Shown here one piece after another: positions 22,193 to 33,639 of a DNA stretch of 38,305 bases. The DNA comes from Blepharisma japonicum (taxonomy: Eukaryota > Ciliophora > Heterotrichea > Heterotrichida > Blepharismidae): NCBI GenBank assembly GCA_949751835.1, contig CATKHK010000163.1:1-38305 (forward strand), read 5' to 3'. A program made the position numbers and the translations under genes. Every line of letters begins with the position of its first letter. Position 1 is the stretch's first letter. Below the pieces are notes generated by a model that did no database searches, was not told the DNA's origin, and was given only the letters and a program-made list of their open reading frames with translations.

Positions 22193-23635
22193 ATGAACAT
22201 TTTTACTTGCAACTTTTCTGAGTGTCGCCAAGATGCTGAATTTATTTGCAAATGTTCAGCATCATTTTGATGCAGAAATCATATTAATATTCATGGCATT
22301 TCTTCTATTAAAACAATGAAAGCTAAAATTTTAGAATTTTCAACTCAAAATGCTTTTGATTGCGAAAATATCTTAGATCAAGCTTCTTCTGAGCCCCGAG
22401 ATATTTGCAAAATACGAAAATTTGAAAGAAATTCTTTTTTGATGACATTGATTCTAAAGCCAGAAGATGAAACAAGAATAATAAGAAAAATGATTCAATT
22501 GGATTGAAATTTCCAAAAAAATGAATTTTTTATTGCAACTTTTAATAAAATTGCAAACAAATTAATTGGCATTCACAATTTCAAAAGGAAAATTTCAAGC
22601 TTATTAACTTCTGATATAAATAATGACATAGATAATATCAGCAGATTACTTGAAAATCAAATCATTTCAAAACTGAGCTTGAGTAATACTGAAAAAGAAA
22701 GAATATTATTTTATTGCAGCATTAGCCAAGAAATGAAATTTCTTTATGATAATTACTTAAAACAATATCAGGACATTCATAAAGTATTAAAAGAATACAT
22801 TGATGGCCTTAGATATGATAAAAATTATTTATACAATATCGAAGTCATCAATAACTATACTGGAATATGGACTTTCAATTTAGAAAGTTGCCAAAAAGAA
22901 TGGAAGTTATTTTCCATGCCAGATAATATGGGCCATCAAACATGCATTGTACAGCTCCCTTACTCCCAGTTGTTTTGCTTCAGCAGCTATTCTTCTAATT
23001 CTGGCTGTGCTTACATTTTTAATCTTAAAATTGGAGATTTACAAAGAGCTTTACCTCATACAACTCCACGCACCCATTCAGGAGGGATTTATTATAGCAA
23101 TGCTGTATATGTTTTTGGTGGAAAAATAAATTATTCAGCTCAAGAATGCTGTATTGTGCAAAAATTCGATTTAAATAAAAATAAATGATTTTCACTCCCA
23201 TCTCTCTTAAAGCCATCCCATGGCTGTTCTTGTGCTATTTTTAAAAATGGGATTTTGCTGTCTGGTGATAGTGATACAAGGCTGTATAAATATGATTTAT
23301 CAATTGAGGGCTGCTCAAAGATATATTCAATAAAAGCAATCAGGCATCATAGTAAGATATTATTTACCAGGAATTCAAGGCTGTATTTTCTCCAGCAGAA
23401 TGGACCTATTTTTGAGAGTGAAATAGATAATGAGTATATCTGCCATAAAATTGGCTATAGCAATATGACTTATTCATATAACACTTCAAAGATTTTTATT
23501 GAAGATATTGTTTATTTTTCTATATTTTATGATCAAGATGTATGCTGCTATAAGTTCGATCTATCAAATAAAAAAGTGGAAAAATTCATCAAAAATAAAA
23601 AAAACAGCTCATCAGCAAAAAAGGCTTTACAATAG
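22193..23635 (+). CDS. Kelch-type repeat protein with an N-terminal zinc-binding motif
   Basis: 480 residues from ATG 22193 to TAG, reading TGA as Trp at three or more places. The N-terminus carries C6, C11, C19, C21, C27, H30 and H34, a B-box-like zinc module; its Trp26 is a TGA codon. A helical middle (about 60-215) leads into Kelch-like blades with GG and W/Y positions (WTFNLESCQKEW, SGGIYYSNAVYVFGGK, QKFDLNKNKWFSLPSL). The layout, short zinc module plus helical region plus Kelch propeller, recalls TRIM-like or Kelch adaptor proteins, and large families of it occur in heterotrichs as far as I recall. A ubiquitin-related role is possible but unproved. Confidence 0.78.
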
Positions 23636-23994
23636 CAAAACTTAATTAAATTTTAGAGACTAAAATAGTTAAACAATATAAAAAATTGAAGCTTTATTTT
23701 TCAACCATTTCTTAAGGTTATACAGATTGAATACAAAATTTCTTATAATAAAAATCATTGGTATATAAATTATATTTTTAAAATATTTGAAAAACGAAAG
23801 ATTGCCATACAAGAAAGTATAAGTAACTGTTAAATTGATCCTCATAGGCAATGCAAATCAGAAATTTTCAAAATCTAAAAAATTAAATAATAATTCTCAA
23901 ATTAATAAAAATTCTTGTTTGTAATTGGAGAGGTCATAGATAAAAATGATCATAGAGTCAAATATCAAATTTATATAATGAATTAGTTGTCAAA
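23636..23994. other. Intergenic spacer, 359 nt, upstream of RPLP0
   Basis: AT-rich. It holds a 60-codon hydrophobic frame on the minus strand (23669-23851) that is probably chance. The promoter of the RPLP0 gene must lie here, but no clear element stands out. Confidence 0.45.
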
Positions 23995-24996
23995 ATGGCA
24001 GAGGTCAAGGCTAAAAAGTATGAGTACTGGGAAATCCTCTGGAAACTAGTTGAAGAGTACCCACAAGTTTTGATCTGTGAAGCCAACAACGTTGGTAGCA
24101 ACCTCTTGGAGGACATCAGAACTAAAATCAGAGGACAAGCTGTCATGCTCTTCGGAAAGAACACACTGATTAGAGCTGGGCTTAAGCACAGAATGGAAGA
24201 GCCAACTCCAGAACAAGAAGACTATGAGAAGAGAAAAGACAAATGGTTCCCATTAGAAAACATCAAAGAGCTTATTCCAAATATCAAAGGCAACGTCAGC
24301 TTAATCTTCTGCAAAGGAGGAATGGACAAGATCCTTGAAATCATTGAAACTTCAACCACTCCAGCAGAAGCTAAAGCTGGCACAGTCTCTCCTTGCAACG
24401 TCTCTGTGCCTTCAGGACTAACCGGTATGGATCCTTCACAGACTGTCTTCTTCCAAGCTCTTAGTGTTCCCACCAAGATCACTAATCGCCAAATTGAAAT
24501 TATCACAAAAGTCCAGGTCATTGAGCAAGGCAAGAAGGTAGGAAACAGTGAAGCTGTCCTCTTGAAAAAGCTCAACATCAAGCCATTCCAATTTGGTCTT
24601 AAAGTAACCAAGGTTTATGATAATGGCTCAGTCTACAATGCTGAAGTCCTCAAATTAGCACCAGATATTGTAATTGAAAAATTCTTAAACGGTGTCAGAA
24701 ACATTGCTGCCATGTCTTTGGAACTTGGAATCCCAACCACAGCCTCAGTGCCTCACTCAATTCTTAATGGATTTAAGAATTTGGTCGGAATTGCAATCGC
24801 TATTAACTATCCATTAAAACAAGCACAAAAAATCATTACTGTCATCAAAGATTCATCAAAACTTGCAGCTCTTCAAGCTGCTTCAGCCACAACTGCCACT
24901 GCTGCCCCTCACGAAACATCTAAGCCTGTAGAAGAAGAGAAAGAAGTTGAGGTCGATTACGATCTTGGAGGAATGTTTGGAGATGAAGACTATTAA
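23995..24996 (+). CDS. RPLP0: 60S acidic ribosomal protein P0 (stalk base)
   Basis: 333 residues, one exon. The L10-type rRNA-binding domain (about 8-110, VLICEANNVGSN...MLFGKNTLIRAGL) is followed by the eukaryote-specific insertion (GLTGMDPSQTVFFQAL...PTKITNRQIEI) and the C-terminal stalk region. P0 binds 28S rRNA and carries the P1/P2 dimers that recruit elongation factors. The C-terminus reads DLGGMFGDEDY instead of the usual acidic peptide ending in GFGLFD. All three Trp codons are TGG and the codons are enriched in C-ending forms, unlike most neighbours, as expected for a highly expressed gene. Confidence 0.97.
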   Translation: MAEVKAKKYEYWEILWKLVEEYPQVLICEANNVGSNLLEDIRTKIRGQAVMLFGKNTLIRAGLKHRMEEPTPEQEDYEKRKDKWFPLENIKELIPNIKGNVSLIFCKGGMDKILEIIETSTTPAEAKAGTVSPCNVSVPSGLTGMDPSQTVFFQALSVPTKITNRQIEIITKVQVIEQGKKVGNSEAVLLKKLNIKPFQFGLKVTKVYDNGSVYNAEVLKLAPDIVIEKFLNGVRNIAAMSLELGIPTTASVPHSILNGFKNLVGIAIAINYPLKQAQKIITVIKDSSKLAALQAASATTATAAPHETSKPVEEEKEVEVDYDLGGMFGDEDY

Positions 24997-25329
24997 ATAA
25001 CATATTTTCTTCTTTGCATATAAAAATATAATTTCTATGTGAATAGTTTTGATTGCTAATTTATATTAAAATTCTGTTAGTTTGTTCATTAAAAATGAAG
25101 TGAAAGACCTGGATATAAAAATTTTCGCAGAAAGCTATTAATAGCTAAAGCAAAGAAATTCCAAGAAGCAAGATTTAAAGCTGAAGAAGGCAAAAAATAT
25201 GCTTAATCAAAATAAATGAAGCTTAAAATGCATTGCAAAAATTGAGCTAATGGTGGTATATTAGCAATATATGCAAAGTATTTCAGATTTTCCAATAAAA
25301 AATTTTAATTACCTATCTAATCAATAATT
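24997..25329. other. Intergenic spacer, 333 nt
   Basis: It lies between RPLP0 and the convergent F-box/LRR/ankyrin gene. A Lys-rich open frame without a start (about 25094-25206, using one TGA as Trp, ending in TAA) is present. It could be a gene remnant, but no family is recognisable. Nothing else was found. Confidence 0.4.
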
Positions 25330-27273
25330 TTAAAATAATTTGCAACTCTTTCGATCTCCATTTTTGCTAGAAATATCAATACTTTTTAATACTAGAGCTG
25401 CTTCATGTTTATAATTCATTTTTGCTAAGTTAAGAGGTGAGTATCCCTCATTGCAAATAGATGAAACATCTGCGCCTAGACGAATTAGCTCTTTTATAAT
25501 ATTTACATAGCCATTATGTGCAGCTTGATGGAGTGCGGTTTTTCCTGTTTTATCTCTTTTATCAATAATTCCTCCGTGATTATGTAGATAAATAAAAAAA
25601 TCTAGATTTCCGCACGAGGAAGCTGCAAAAATTGCTGTTCAACCAAATTTATCTTCAGCATTTATATCGAATCCTGATTCCACACATTTTTCGAGAACAC
25701 TTTTACAACCGTTTTCAGCGGCAAGCACTATTAATGGCTTATGGCAGTCGTTTTCAACAATTGATTGTTTTAATTCATCATATATTTTACAAGTATTTTT
25801 TCTTAGAATTTCCTTCTCTTTATCTACTATTCCTTTTTCAATAAGAAAATTGATTATTTTTAAAGCTATTTTTTCTTTTTTTTCAATAATATAATGCTGT
25901 GCTGCTTCATGAATTACAAAAAGTTGAAAATAATCAGGATTGTCTAGCATTGTATCAACTATTTTTAAACTTGAGATTCAGTCTCTATTGTGTCTATTGC
26001 ATTCAAAATAAGGAAAATTATTCTTCATAAAGAATTCAAGCATGACTTTCTGCCGATTTCTCAAAGCTGCACACACTGGATGACAAAATTTTTCGTAATC
26101 AAAATTTTTGGGATACAAATTATATTTCAAAAATAACTGAAAAATCAAAATATTACCTGAAGAAGCAGCATAAGTCACTGCTGGCATTTCATCTGGGCAT
26201 GAAACTTTATATGGCCAAATGTCAGCTTTATACTTCAGAAGTACATCCACCAGTGCAACATTTCCAGTTGAGATCGCTGCATTTATAAGCGACATGTTTG
26301 TCTCAGATGAGTGAAAGCACAAATCAAACCCATACCTTATCATTATTTGATAAGCTTTAGCAATCAAATTTTCATTTTTATTAGATTTTAGGAATTTTCA
26401 ACGAGGATAAACTCATGATGTTTTTGAATATATCTTGGTTATTGTTAAATCAATGTCAATTCCTTGCTTAAGTCAATATTCTAAGCATTCTAGATCGGAT
26501 TCATCATTTACTTCGCTAAGAACAGTTTCAATATATTTATTCACAATTTCAATATTATGCCCTTCAAAAAAATTAATAATTTCCGGATCGATATCAGTAA
26601 TAAATAGTCTTCTGAGATTTGATTCATTCAATGCAGTATTTAATTCATTTAAGTCCTCATTTAGCTTGATAATACTGTCACAATTCATTACATCAAGTAG
26701 CTCTAGCTTTTTAAAGTTGCTTACAATAGTTTTAAAATCTTCTTTTGTAGTATATGTGTTCCCAGCATATAATTTCTTTAAATTTGGATAAATTTTTACT
26801 AAAGTATTATATCCAACAGAGCCATACCTATTATTTGAAACTCTAAGTTCTTCAAGAGGAAATTCAAATTCTTCAGGAGGGTTTTTGCTTTGCAAATTAA
26901 CCTTTAGCTGGAAAATTGCTGCCCAAAGCTCATCTAATTTTGTATATGTATTTGTAAGATTGAGCTTCAGTATTCTGGGTTGTGAAGCAAATATTTGCAC
27001 GATGTCAGAGTTAATGAACTTCATATTTCGCAAGTCAAGAGACAGAATCTTTAATGAAAGTGATTTATTATTGCACATTTCGATTACTCTTCACATATCC
27101 ACATTAATGGGCTGAAATTTTCTAATATGAGTACCTTGATATGATACATAAAGATGTGCTTTTTCTATTAGATGCTTTCACCTTTTACAGACAACTGCAA
27201 GCTGTATCAACTCATATATTTGCCCTACAGCCATAAGAATTTCAGAAAGAATTGGATTGGGAAGCTTTTCCAT
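25330..27273 (-). CDS. F-box / leucine-rich repeat / ankyrin repeat protein
   Basis: One 647-residue frame with five TGA codons read as Trp; under the standard code it would look like several small genes. The F-box is at 3-42 (LPNPILSEIL...LAVVCKRWKHLIEKA, with a TGA Trp in VCKRW). LRR-type segments follow (about 70-250, LSLKILSLDLRNMKF, PRILKLNLTNTY, LEELRVSNNRYG). Ankyrin repeats fill about 290-647 (NAAISTGNVALVDVLLKYKAD, GKTALHQAAHNGYVNIIKEL). F-box proteins usually recruit targets to SCF ligases. Here both LRR and ankyrin regions could bind substrates, an unusual combination. A truncated copy of its 5' end lies about 730 bp upstream (27999-28118). Confidence 0.87.
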
Positions 27274-27998
27274 AATTTGATAATTAGTAATTTATAATTA
27301 ATAAATTTGAAGATTAAACAATAATTTTAAAAAGATAATACTAATGGATAGCATTTCTCGAAAATCCTTAATTATATTTTTATTACTTCAATAGAGAGCT
27401 TGAGAAACCTAAAACTGGGTGAGAAATTTTTGTAAATAATTATATTTTTCTATTGGTATTTTCTGAGTTTTATTAATTTTTGAAAATCTGCTTGCAAACA
27501 AAGTTTTAAAATAAATAGGACTAGCAGCCAAGGAGTTTGAATTCCTTTGAGAGTTTTATAAAATAAGAAAACAAATTCTAAGAATTCGATATTTTCCAGA
27601 GGCCATCAAGCAGTAAACTGATTAGCAATTATTCCAAATTTTATTGATTCTTCATCATTTATTGGTGTCTAGAACCTTTCGATTAAGTGTTAAACTTTTA
27701 TATAGATAGATGATACTTGGATTTTAGCAAGCGTATTTATACTATTGAACTAAAATGTTTCAAGCATATGAAACCTTTTAATATTGATAAATAGAATATT
27801 TGATCTAATTATTTGTTCTAAGCTAAAAGCCTATAAGATTCTTATATAAAAAAATAATATAATTTTTTTAAAATAAATTTAAGTTAGATTCCAATTAATA
27901 ATTACAAAAAAGTGCTCTTTATTAAATGGGGTAATTTAATACCTGCTAGTGGATAGATGAATCATATTCTTCTAAGAATAGAAATTAAGTTTTTTATG
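27274..27998. other. Long AT-rich spacer without a gene
   Basis: The 725 bases between the F-box/LRR/ankyrin gene and its truncated copy show no supported frame on either strand with TGA as sense. They may contain the decayed body of the duplicate, but I could not align it by eye. Confidence 0.45.
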
Positions 27999-28118
27999 TT
28001 AGCCCATTTTTACTAGATATTTTCACCTTTTACAGACCAATGCAAGCTGTATCAACTCATATATTGGAACCATAGCTATAAGTATTTCAGAAAAAACTGG
28101 ATTGGGAATCGTTTTCAT
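27999..28118 (-). pseudogene. Truncated copy of the F-box 5' end
   Basis: This starts with ATG and reads 39 codons to TAA. It parallels the start of the 25330-27273 gene: IPNPVFSEILIAM...IYELIQLALVCKRWKYL against LPNPILSEILMAV...IYELIQLAVVCKRWKHL, with the same TGA Trp in VCKRW. DNA identity continues upstream of the start codon (28119-28160 against 27274-27320, both TAAT-rich with TTTAAGATTTAA-like ends). The LRR and ankyrin parts are missing. It is a recent partial duplicate, probably dead, though a 39-residue F-box peptide could still be made. Confidence 0.8.
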
Positions 28119-28155
28119 AATTTATTAATTATCATTAATTCATTAACTTTAAGAT

Positions 28156-29172
28156 TTAATCAGTAGTTGCTAAAGGAGATTGAAAGTTTAGACACTGCTG
28201 TATAATAGATTTCTCAAAAGCTCTATAAGAAACTTCCAGCTCTTTAATTAAGGTTTTTAGTGTCAAAGCTCGATTTTCTTGAGTCGAGAGCCTTAAAAGA
28301 CCAAAAAATGTATATGGCATTCTTAATTTTTGATACTCCAAATGATTTACCTCTTTTTCATTAAGAAATCTATTGGCGCTTTTTTGATTTTTTTTAATTA
28401 TTTGTGGGTCTATTATAGGATAAGCTTTGAAATCCACTTGATTGAGTTTATAAATATATTCAAGAACTTTATTTAATGCTGATTGTAATATCAATGAATA
28501 TTGGATTGTTGCTTCATCAGCAATCAAGTCTAATGGCCTCTCTTTTATAGCAAATGATAGTCAAATAGTTTCTATTGTTAACAAGGATTTATTAAGCTCC
28601 ATCAGATCGAGGGGCTTTATATTCATAGATCTTCCGATAGTTCTATAATTATAATTATCAATCTTGAATAAATTGAATTTTGCTATAAAATCTGAACAGA
28701 ATTTGATAGTTTTTCTTATAATATTATATTCTGTGACAATATTTTGATTCTTTTCTAATTCCTCCTTAAATCTTTTATTTAGCTTTTCTGATTCTACATC
28801 AGACATCAAGCTGATATTTTTCTTCAGTTTCATTAGAGGATGAATAATTTCAATAGTATCACAATTAATTGCTTTATGGCCAACCTCAGCTTGCTTTCTT
28901 TTGCAGAGCTCATAAAGACGAATTTCATATGCTTCGACAGAAGTTTTTGTATTTTGAATATAGTATAAAAGCTTTCCAATAATAATTTTATCATTAAATT
29001 GAGGGTTTATTGATTTAGAGCATAAAATTTTCTCATTTCAATTTTCATCAGAAAACCAGGTTGTCCCTCTTTTAGTAATAATTGTGTCTCCTTTTAAGCT
29101 CGAAAATGAGGCTTCTCTTTGAATTTCATGAGTTGAGATTGTGTTTTGATTTGACAAGTTCTGATTTTCCAT
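28156..29172 (-). CDS. Hypothetical helical protein, 338 aa
   Basis: Single frame from ATG 29172 to TAA with two TGA codons as Trp (DENWNEK, ETIWLSF). Mostly helical, Lys/Glu/Leu-rich, with a coiled-coil-prone stretch (about 125-155, ESEKLNKRFKEELEKN). There is no signal peptide, membrane segment or known motif. The C-terminal part (YTFFGLLRLSTQENRALTLK) is compact and looks like a folded helical bundle. I do not recognise the family. It ends 37 bp from the F-box fragment. Confidence 0.72.
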
Positions 29173-29550
29173 TATAATTATAAAATTAATTAGAAATAAG
29201 TTGACACATTATAGTCTAAAATATGAACTTCAATTTTAATATGGTAATCTGAATAATAAATAGATTAATTTCAGCCTATAATTATCTTGACTGCAGGAAA
29301 GGTTAAATAGGTTTTTTTTGTTTATAAAACTATCCAAGTTCCTCGATTTTTTATCTTTTACTTATTAAAATTAATATTACTTCCCTTACTAGAATAAATC
29401 ATCTAAAATTTTAAAAATTATTGATCAAACGAAATAAACAAAGTTGTAAAAATTTTATTTTTGGCCAGATTTAATTATTAATTCAAATTCAAAATTGTGG
29501 TATACATAAATTTTCATAAATTTATATTTCATTCTCCGCTGCTCAATAAT
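29173..29550. other. Divergent spacer, 378 nt
   Basis: AT-rich. It separates the minus-strand hypothetical gene from the WD40-channel gene and must carry promoters for both. It includes poly-T and TTTTGTTT runs (near 29310-29330) but no recognisable factor site, repeat or RNA gene. Confidence 0.4.
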
Positions 29551-32500
29551 ATGGAAAACTCACAGCTTTACATACCACTCCTCTCCAAAGTTTTCCCTGA
29601 AGAGTCCAGAACCACATCATCCACCATAACTTCAAGTTTTGCTCGCTTTCTTTCAAAAGCCCTTGAGCCAGAATTGCATTCTATGAAAACTGCAATTTTT
29701 GATATAAATTCTAGCTTTGGGAAAATTCTCCCAAATTACCTTCATTGCCCATACGGGATAGTTGCTATGGAAAAGCTCCCTGATGAAACCCATTTTTTGG
29801 CTGCCACACATGAGGGCTATGCCTTGATATTTGATATAAAGACTGGGCACATCGATGACAAAAAAATCTGTGAAAGGTTAAATGATGTTAAAGCATTTCC
29901 TTTTGCAAGGATTTCAGTATTTTTAGGAGATTCATCGATATTTACACTTACTGTACCTAGTTTTAACATAGGAGAGATTAAATTTGAGTCTTGTGTAAAA
30001 TCTATTGCACAGTCAGCTGACAAAAAAGAGCTTTATATTCTATTAGAAAATGAACTAATAAAACTCGAGCCACCTGATTTTAAAAGTCAACAAATAGTGA
30101 TGACTGGGGAAAATTATTGAAGTTTGTGCATGTCTCGAAATAAGAAATTTGCAATTGCAAATAAAGAAGGAAAACTAACTATATATGACTCAGAATTTAA
30201 TAAAATTGGGGAATCTCAATTAAGAAATGAAACAATTGTGAAAATGTTTTCTGCTTCTGAAAGTAAAGTAGTGACTATTAATTGCAGGAAAAAAATCATC
30301 AAAGTTATAGAGATAAGTTCTTTGGAAATTATTTCAGAAATCAAAACTAAGGATTCAGCTAGCTGTGTCGCTATAACAGATGATGAAAAGACATTAATTT
30401 ATTCAGAAAATTCTAGCATTATTTTTTGAAATATCCAAGCATGTAAAATTGTGGGAAAAATTAATGCGCATGAAGATAGAATTAGATATTTAGGATTAAG
30501 CCTAAATAATGATTGCATCTATTCATGCGGAATTGATGGGAAATTTTCTATACTTAAATTTCCAGAGTTCTCGACTGAAAAAACCAAAAAAGCAAATAAA
30601 TTTGAAGTAAATCCATGAAATGGAGATATTATAATTCATACGAAAAATAAATTAAAACTGTGGGATTTTGACAAAGATTTCGATAAAGAGCTTGATAAAT
30701 TAGAAAATTTCAATAGAAAATCTGATATATTAAATATCAGAATCGTAAAAAAAAATATTATTATTTATTTATATAGTAATTGTGTATGCAAAATCAACAA
30801 TTCTACAAACGAAAAGAAAATTTTTATATTAAGCGGAGATAGGCATGATAGTTTTATTTGTGCAGAAATCAGCCCTGATGGAAAATTTTTAGCCACTGGT
30901 GGCCATTCTCAAAAACTTTGCTTGTGGGATATAGATACAATGACTAAGCAAAAAGAATTCAAAGGGCATGACAATTATATACACTCCATATTATTTTTGC
31001 AGAACTCAAACATCATTTCTTCTGGCTGTGCTACTGGAGTTATAAGGTTTTGGGACATTGAAACTGAAAAAGAAGTAATTTCCGCCCTTAAATCCCACGA
31101 CAAAGTTATTGAAGTGCTAAAAGTTATCAAAGACGAATCAATCTTAATTGTTGGTAGCAATGATGGAATAGTAACAATATGAAAATGAAGGGAAAAATTG
31201 TTATTAAATACTATCAATCCAAATGGTGGAAATATAAAAGATATTTATATAAGCCCAGATGAGCGTTCAATGATCACTTGTTCATATCATGGGAAAATTG
31301 CTTTTTGGTGCTTGGAAACGTATTCTCAATTATTTTTCTATGATACAAAAACTTTCATATGAAATCTCAGGCTGACAGATGATAATAAACATTTGATGTA
31401 TGTCGATTCAAGAACCAATATAATGGAGGGGAAAATTCACAACAAAAATTGTGAAATTGTAATAAAGCTAAATCCACTTATTTCTGATATTGTTCAAGCA
31501 TGCGGCAATGGGAATAATTATGATTATATGAAATATGTAAGCAACATTATTTCAAATAGAAGACTAGCTTATGATCCAGATATGGATAATTGGATTATTT
31601 TACCCTATAAAATCAATACACTTCATCTTTATTCCTATTTTAACCGTCCTGCTCATCTTAAAGCTGCATTATCAAACCAAGCTTCACTATTTAACAACAT
31701 CTACAACCAAAACCCATTATCATTATCAGCATCAAAAGGTTTTGAAAGCTGCCTAAACGTTATAATTGCCTCAATGGGAAAATATTTATCACATAATCCT
31801 TATTCATTTTCAAGCATAAGTAATTCTACGCTTATAGTGCTAAACAAATCAGGATACTCCACAATAGACAATTTTTATAGATTTGCTTTTAAAAAATATG
31901 AAGGCTATAGAACAACTAAATTCTGCGATGACTCAGTTAATACGCCAATTTTCAGACACTCTAGCGACCCTATACCAGTCGAATCTGACTTTCTAAGCCC
32001 CACTGACAAAAAACAGGAAGAAAAACCTATAAAATTTATGCATTCTTTAATTGCTTGTGGGCTAAGTTTTGGCACAAAAGATAGCATTGATTTTTTAAAC
32101 AGTATCAGAGATTCTCCAAATTCAAGAATTTTAGTCACAAAATTCATCCAGTCACTGCTTGACTATAAATGAAATAAATTGAAATGGATGATGTACACAC
32201 AAGCCCTTCTTTATTTAATATTTATGCTGCTACTATCAATATATGTGCTTGATTTTATTGATGCGAAACAGCAAACTATTGTGCTTTTATCATTCAGCAC
32301 TCTTTTAACGTTCTATGAGGTGTATCAATTTTTTGCTTCCCCTCGTGACTATATCAAAGATATATGAAATTATGTTGATTTGATTAGATCATATTTTACA
32401 ATTAATTATGCAATTTTTATATGGTGTGACTACGACTCAGTCACAGCCCATGATTTCTTAGCATACCTAGTCATTGTGTCATGGCTTAGAGGAATAGCGT

Positions 32501-33171
32501 ATTTTAGGCTATTTAAAAATACAAGATATATGGTCAATTTGCTAACAGAAGTTGTCAAAGATATGTTTTCATTCCTAATCCTTTTGTTTTATTCAACAGC
32601 TGCATTTTCATTTATTTTTACAGTTCTTGATGATGAAGGATGAAGCTATTTGAAATATTTGACTATTTCTTATAGAATTGATTTAGGAGATTTTGATACA
32701 AGCTATATGAATTCAATGCAGTGACTTTTCTTTGTGTTGGCGACTATGTCAAATATGATTATTATGTTGAATTTATTGATTTCCATAATGTCAATCACTT
32801 TGGATAGAGTTCAAGAATTTTCAGAAATTGCAGATAAAAAGGAATTAGTAGGCATGATTATCGAGCTAGAAACGTTATTATATTGGAGAAGAAAACTTGA
32901 AGGGACTCATTATTTTCATCTATGCCAGGAAGATAAAGCAGATGATAAAGAAAAAAATATGGCAACAAGGGTGCATGCGATTAAGAGAAACCTAAAGACA
33001 TTTCAGAATGAAACTAGGCATGAAATTAATGAAGTTGTTGGAGAAGTTAGAGGGCTCAGAGAGGTTGTAATGGAGATGAATGAAACTTTGAAAAGCTTAG
33101 TTGAAGAGAAGAATAGACAGAAAGGAATGATAAATGAATCATTGCTATCAGTTGAAGAAGTAAAATTTTAG
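29551..33171 (+). CDS. WD40-repeat / TRP-like ion channel fusion protein, 1206 aa
   Basis: One frame from ATG 29551 to TAG with ten TGA codons read as Trp; no in-frame TAA or TAG, no intron. The N-terminal part (about 40-640) is WD40: LCLWDIDTMTKQKEFKGHDN (about 457-476), GVIRFWDIETEKEV and GKIAFWCLETY are clear blades, enough for two propellers. A linker follows (about 640-870) with ankyrin-like pieces (PLSLSASKGFESCLNVII). Six membrane segments follow: S1 about 882-903, S2 908-927, S3 944-959, S4 970-990, S5 1001-1027, S6 1057-1079. A pore loop lies between S5 and S6, and S6 ends NLLISIMSITLDRVQE, like TRP channels. The C-terminal tail is coiled coil. Likely a cation channel gated through its cytosolic propeller (inference). 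Confidence 0.85.
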
Positions 33172-33639
33172 GATTAATTGCTTAAGATTTAGAAAATAAG
33201 GGGCCGTTGTCTAGTCAATTTATAAAAGAGTCTCATTTTTAGCCAAAAATTTTAATTTTCTATAAGATTATTCATTCTTTTATTAGAAAGTTAGAATACA
33301 ATACAAATACAATTCTTTAGAGTTATAAAACTCTTTTTTTGCTCATAATTAGATGAGTAAATGAATTTGAATTATCAAGATCAATATATTTAAGATTATT
33401 TTAACTACATTTTATTGTTGAGATAAAATAAGAATAATTAATTATTCCAAAATATTTTTATTTAAAATTTCTGCTTTTTATTTTACTATATATTTATTTT
33501 TTTAAAGATGAGAATCAATAATCCAGAAAGTTGTAATGTCAATGTCAGCATAGAAAAACTCCATTTAATATAAGATCTTTCATTTTAGAAGTTAAGGCAT
33601 TTTCTCTACCTTTTCTTCCAAATCTATCAAAATGATGTA
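33172..33639. other. Spacer, 468 nt, with a hairpin followed by a T run
   Basis: No gene. At 33319-33334 a perfect 6-bp stem (AGAGTT/AACTCT, loop ATAA) is followed at once by a run of seven T. It lies about 150 bp past the channel stop codon. It could be part of a 3' end or chance in AT-rich DNA. The motif near 33201 (GGGGCCGTTGTCTAGTC) looks like a tRNA 5' arm, but no tRNA body follows. Confidence 0.4.

Noticed and set aside
22060-22251. Minus-strand 63-codon frame
   Set aside because: Overlaps the zinc-module start of the Kelch-type gene and has no recognisable product.
33199-33230. tRNA-like 5' arm (GGGGCCGTTGTCTAGTC)
   Set aside because: No anticodon stem, T-arm or matching 3' acceptor strand follows in the next 100 bases.
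33319-33340. Bacterial-type rho-independent terminator
   Set aside because: The hairpin plus T run resembles one, but the organism is eukaryotic, and short hairpins arise often in AT-rich DNA.
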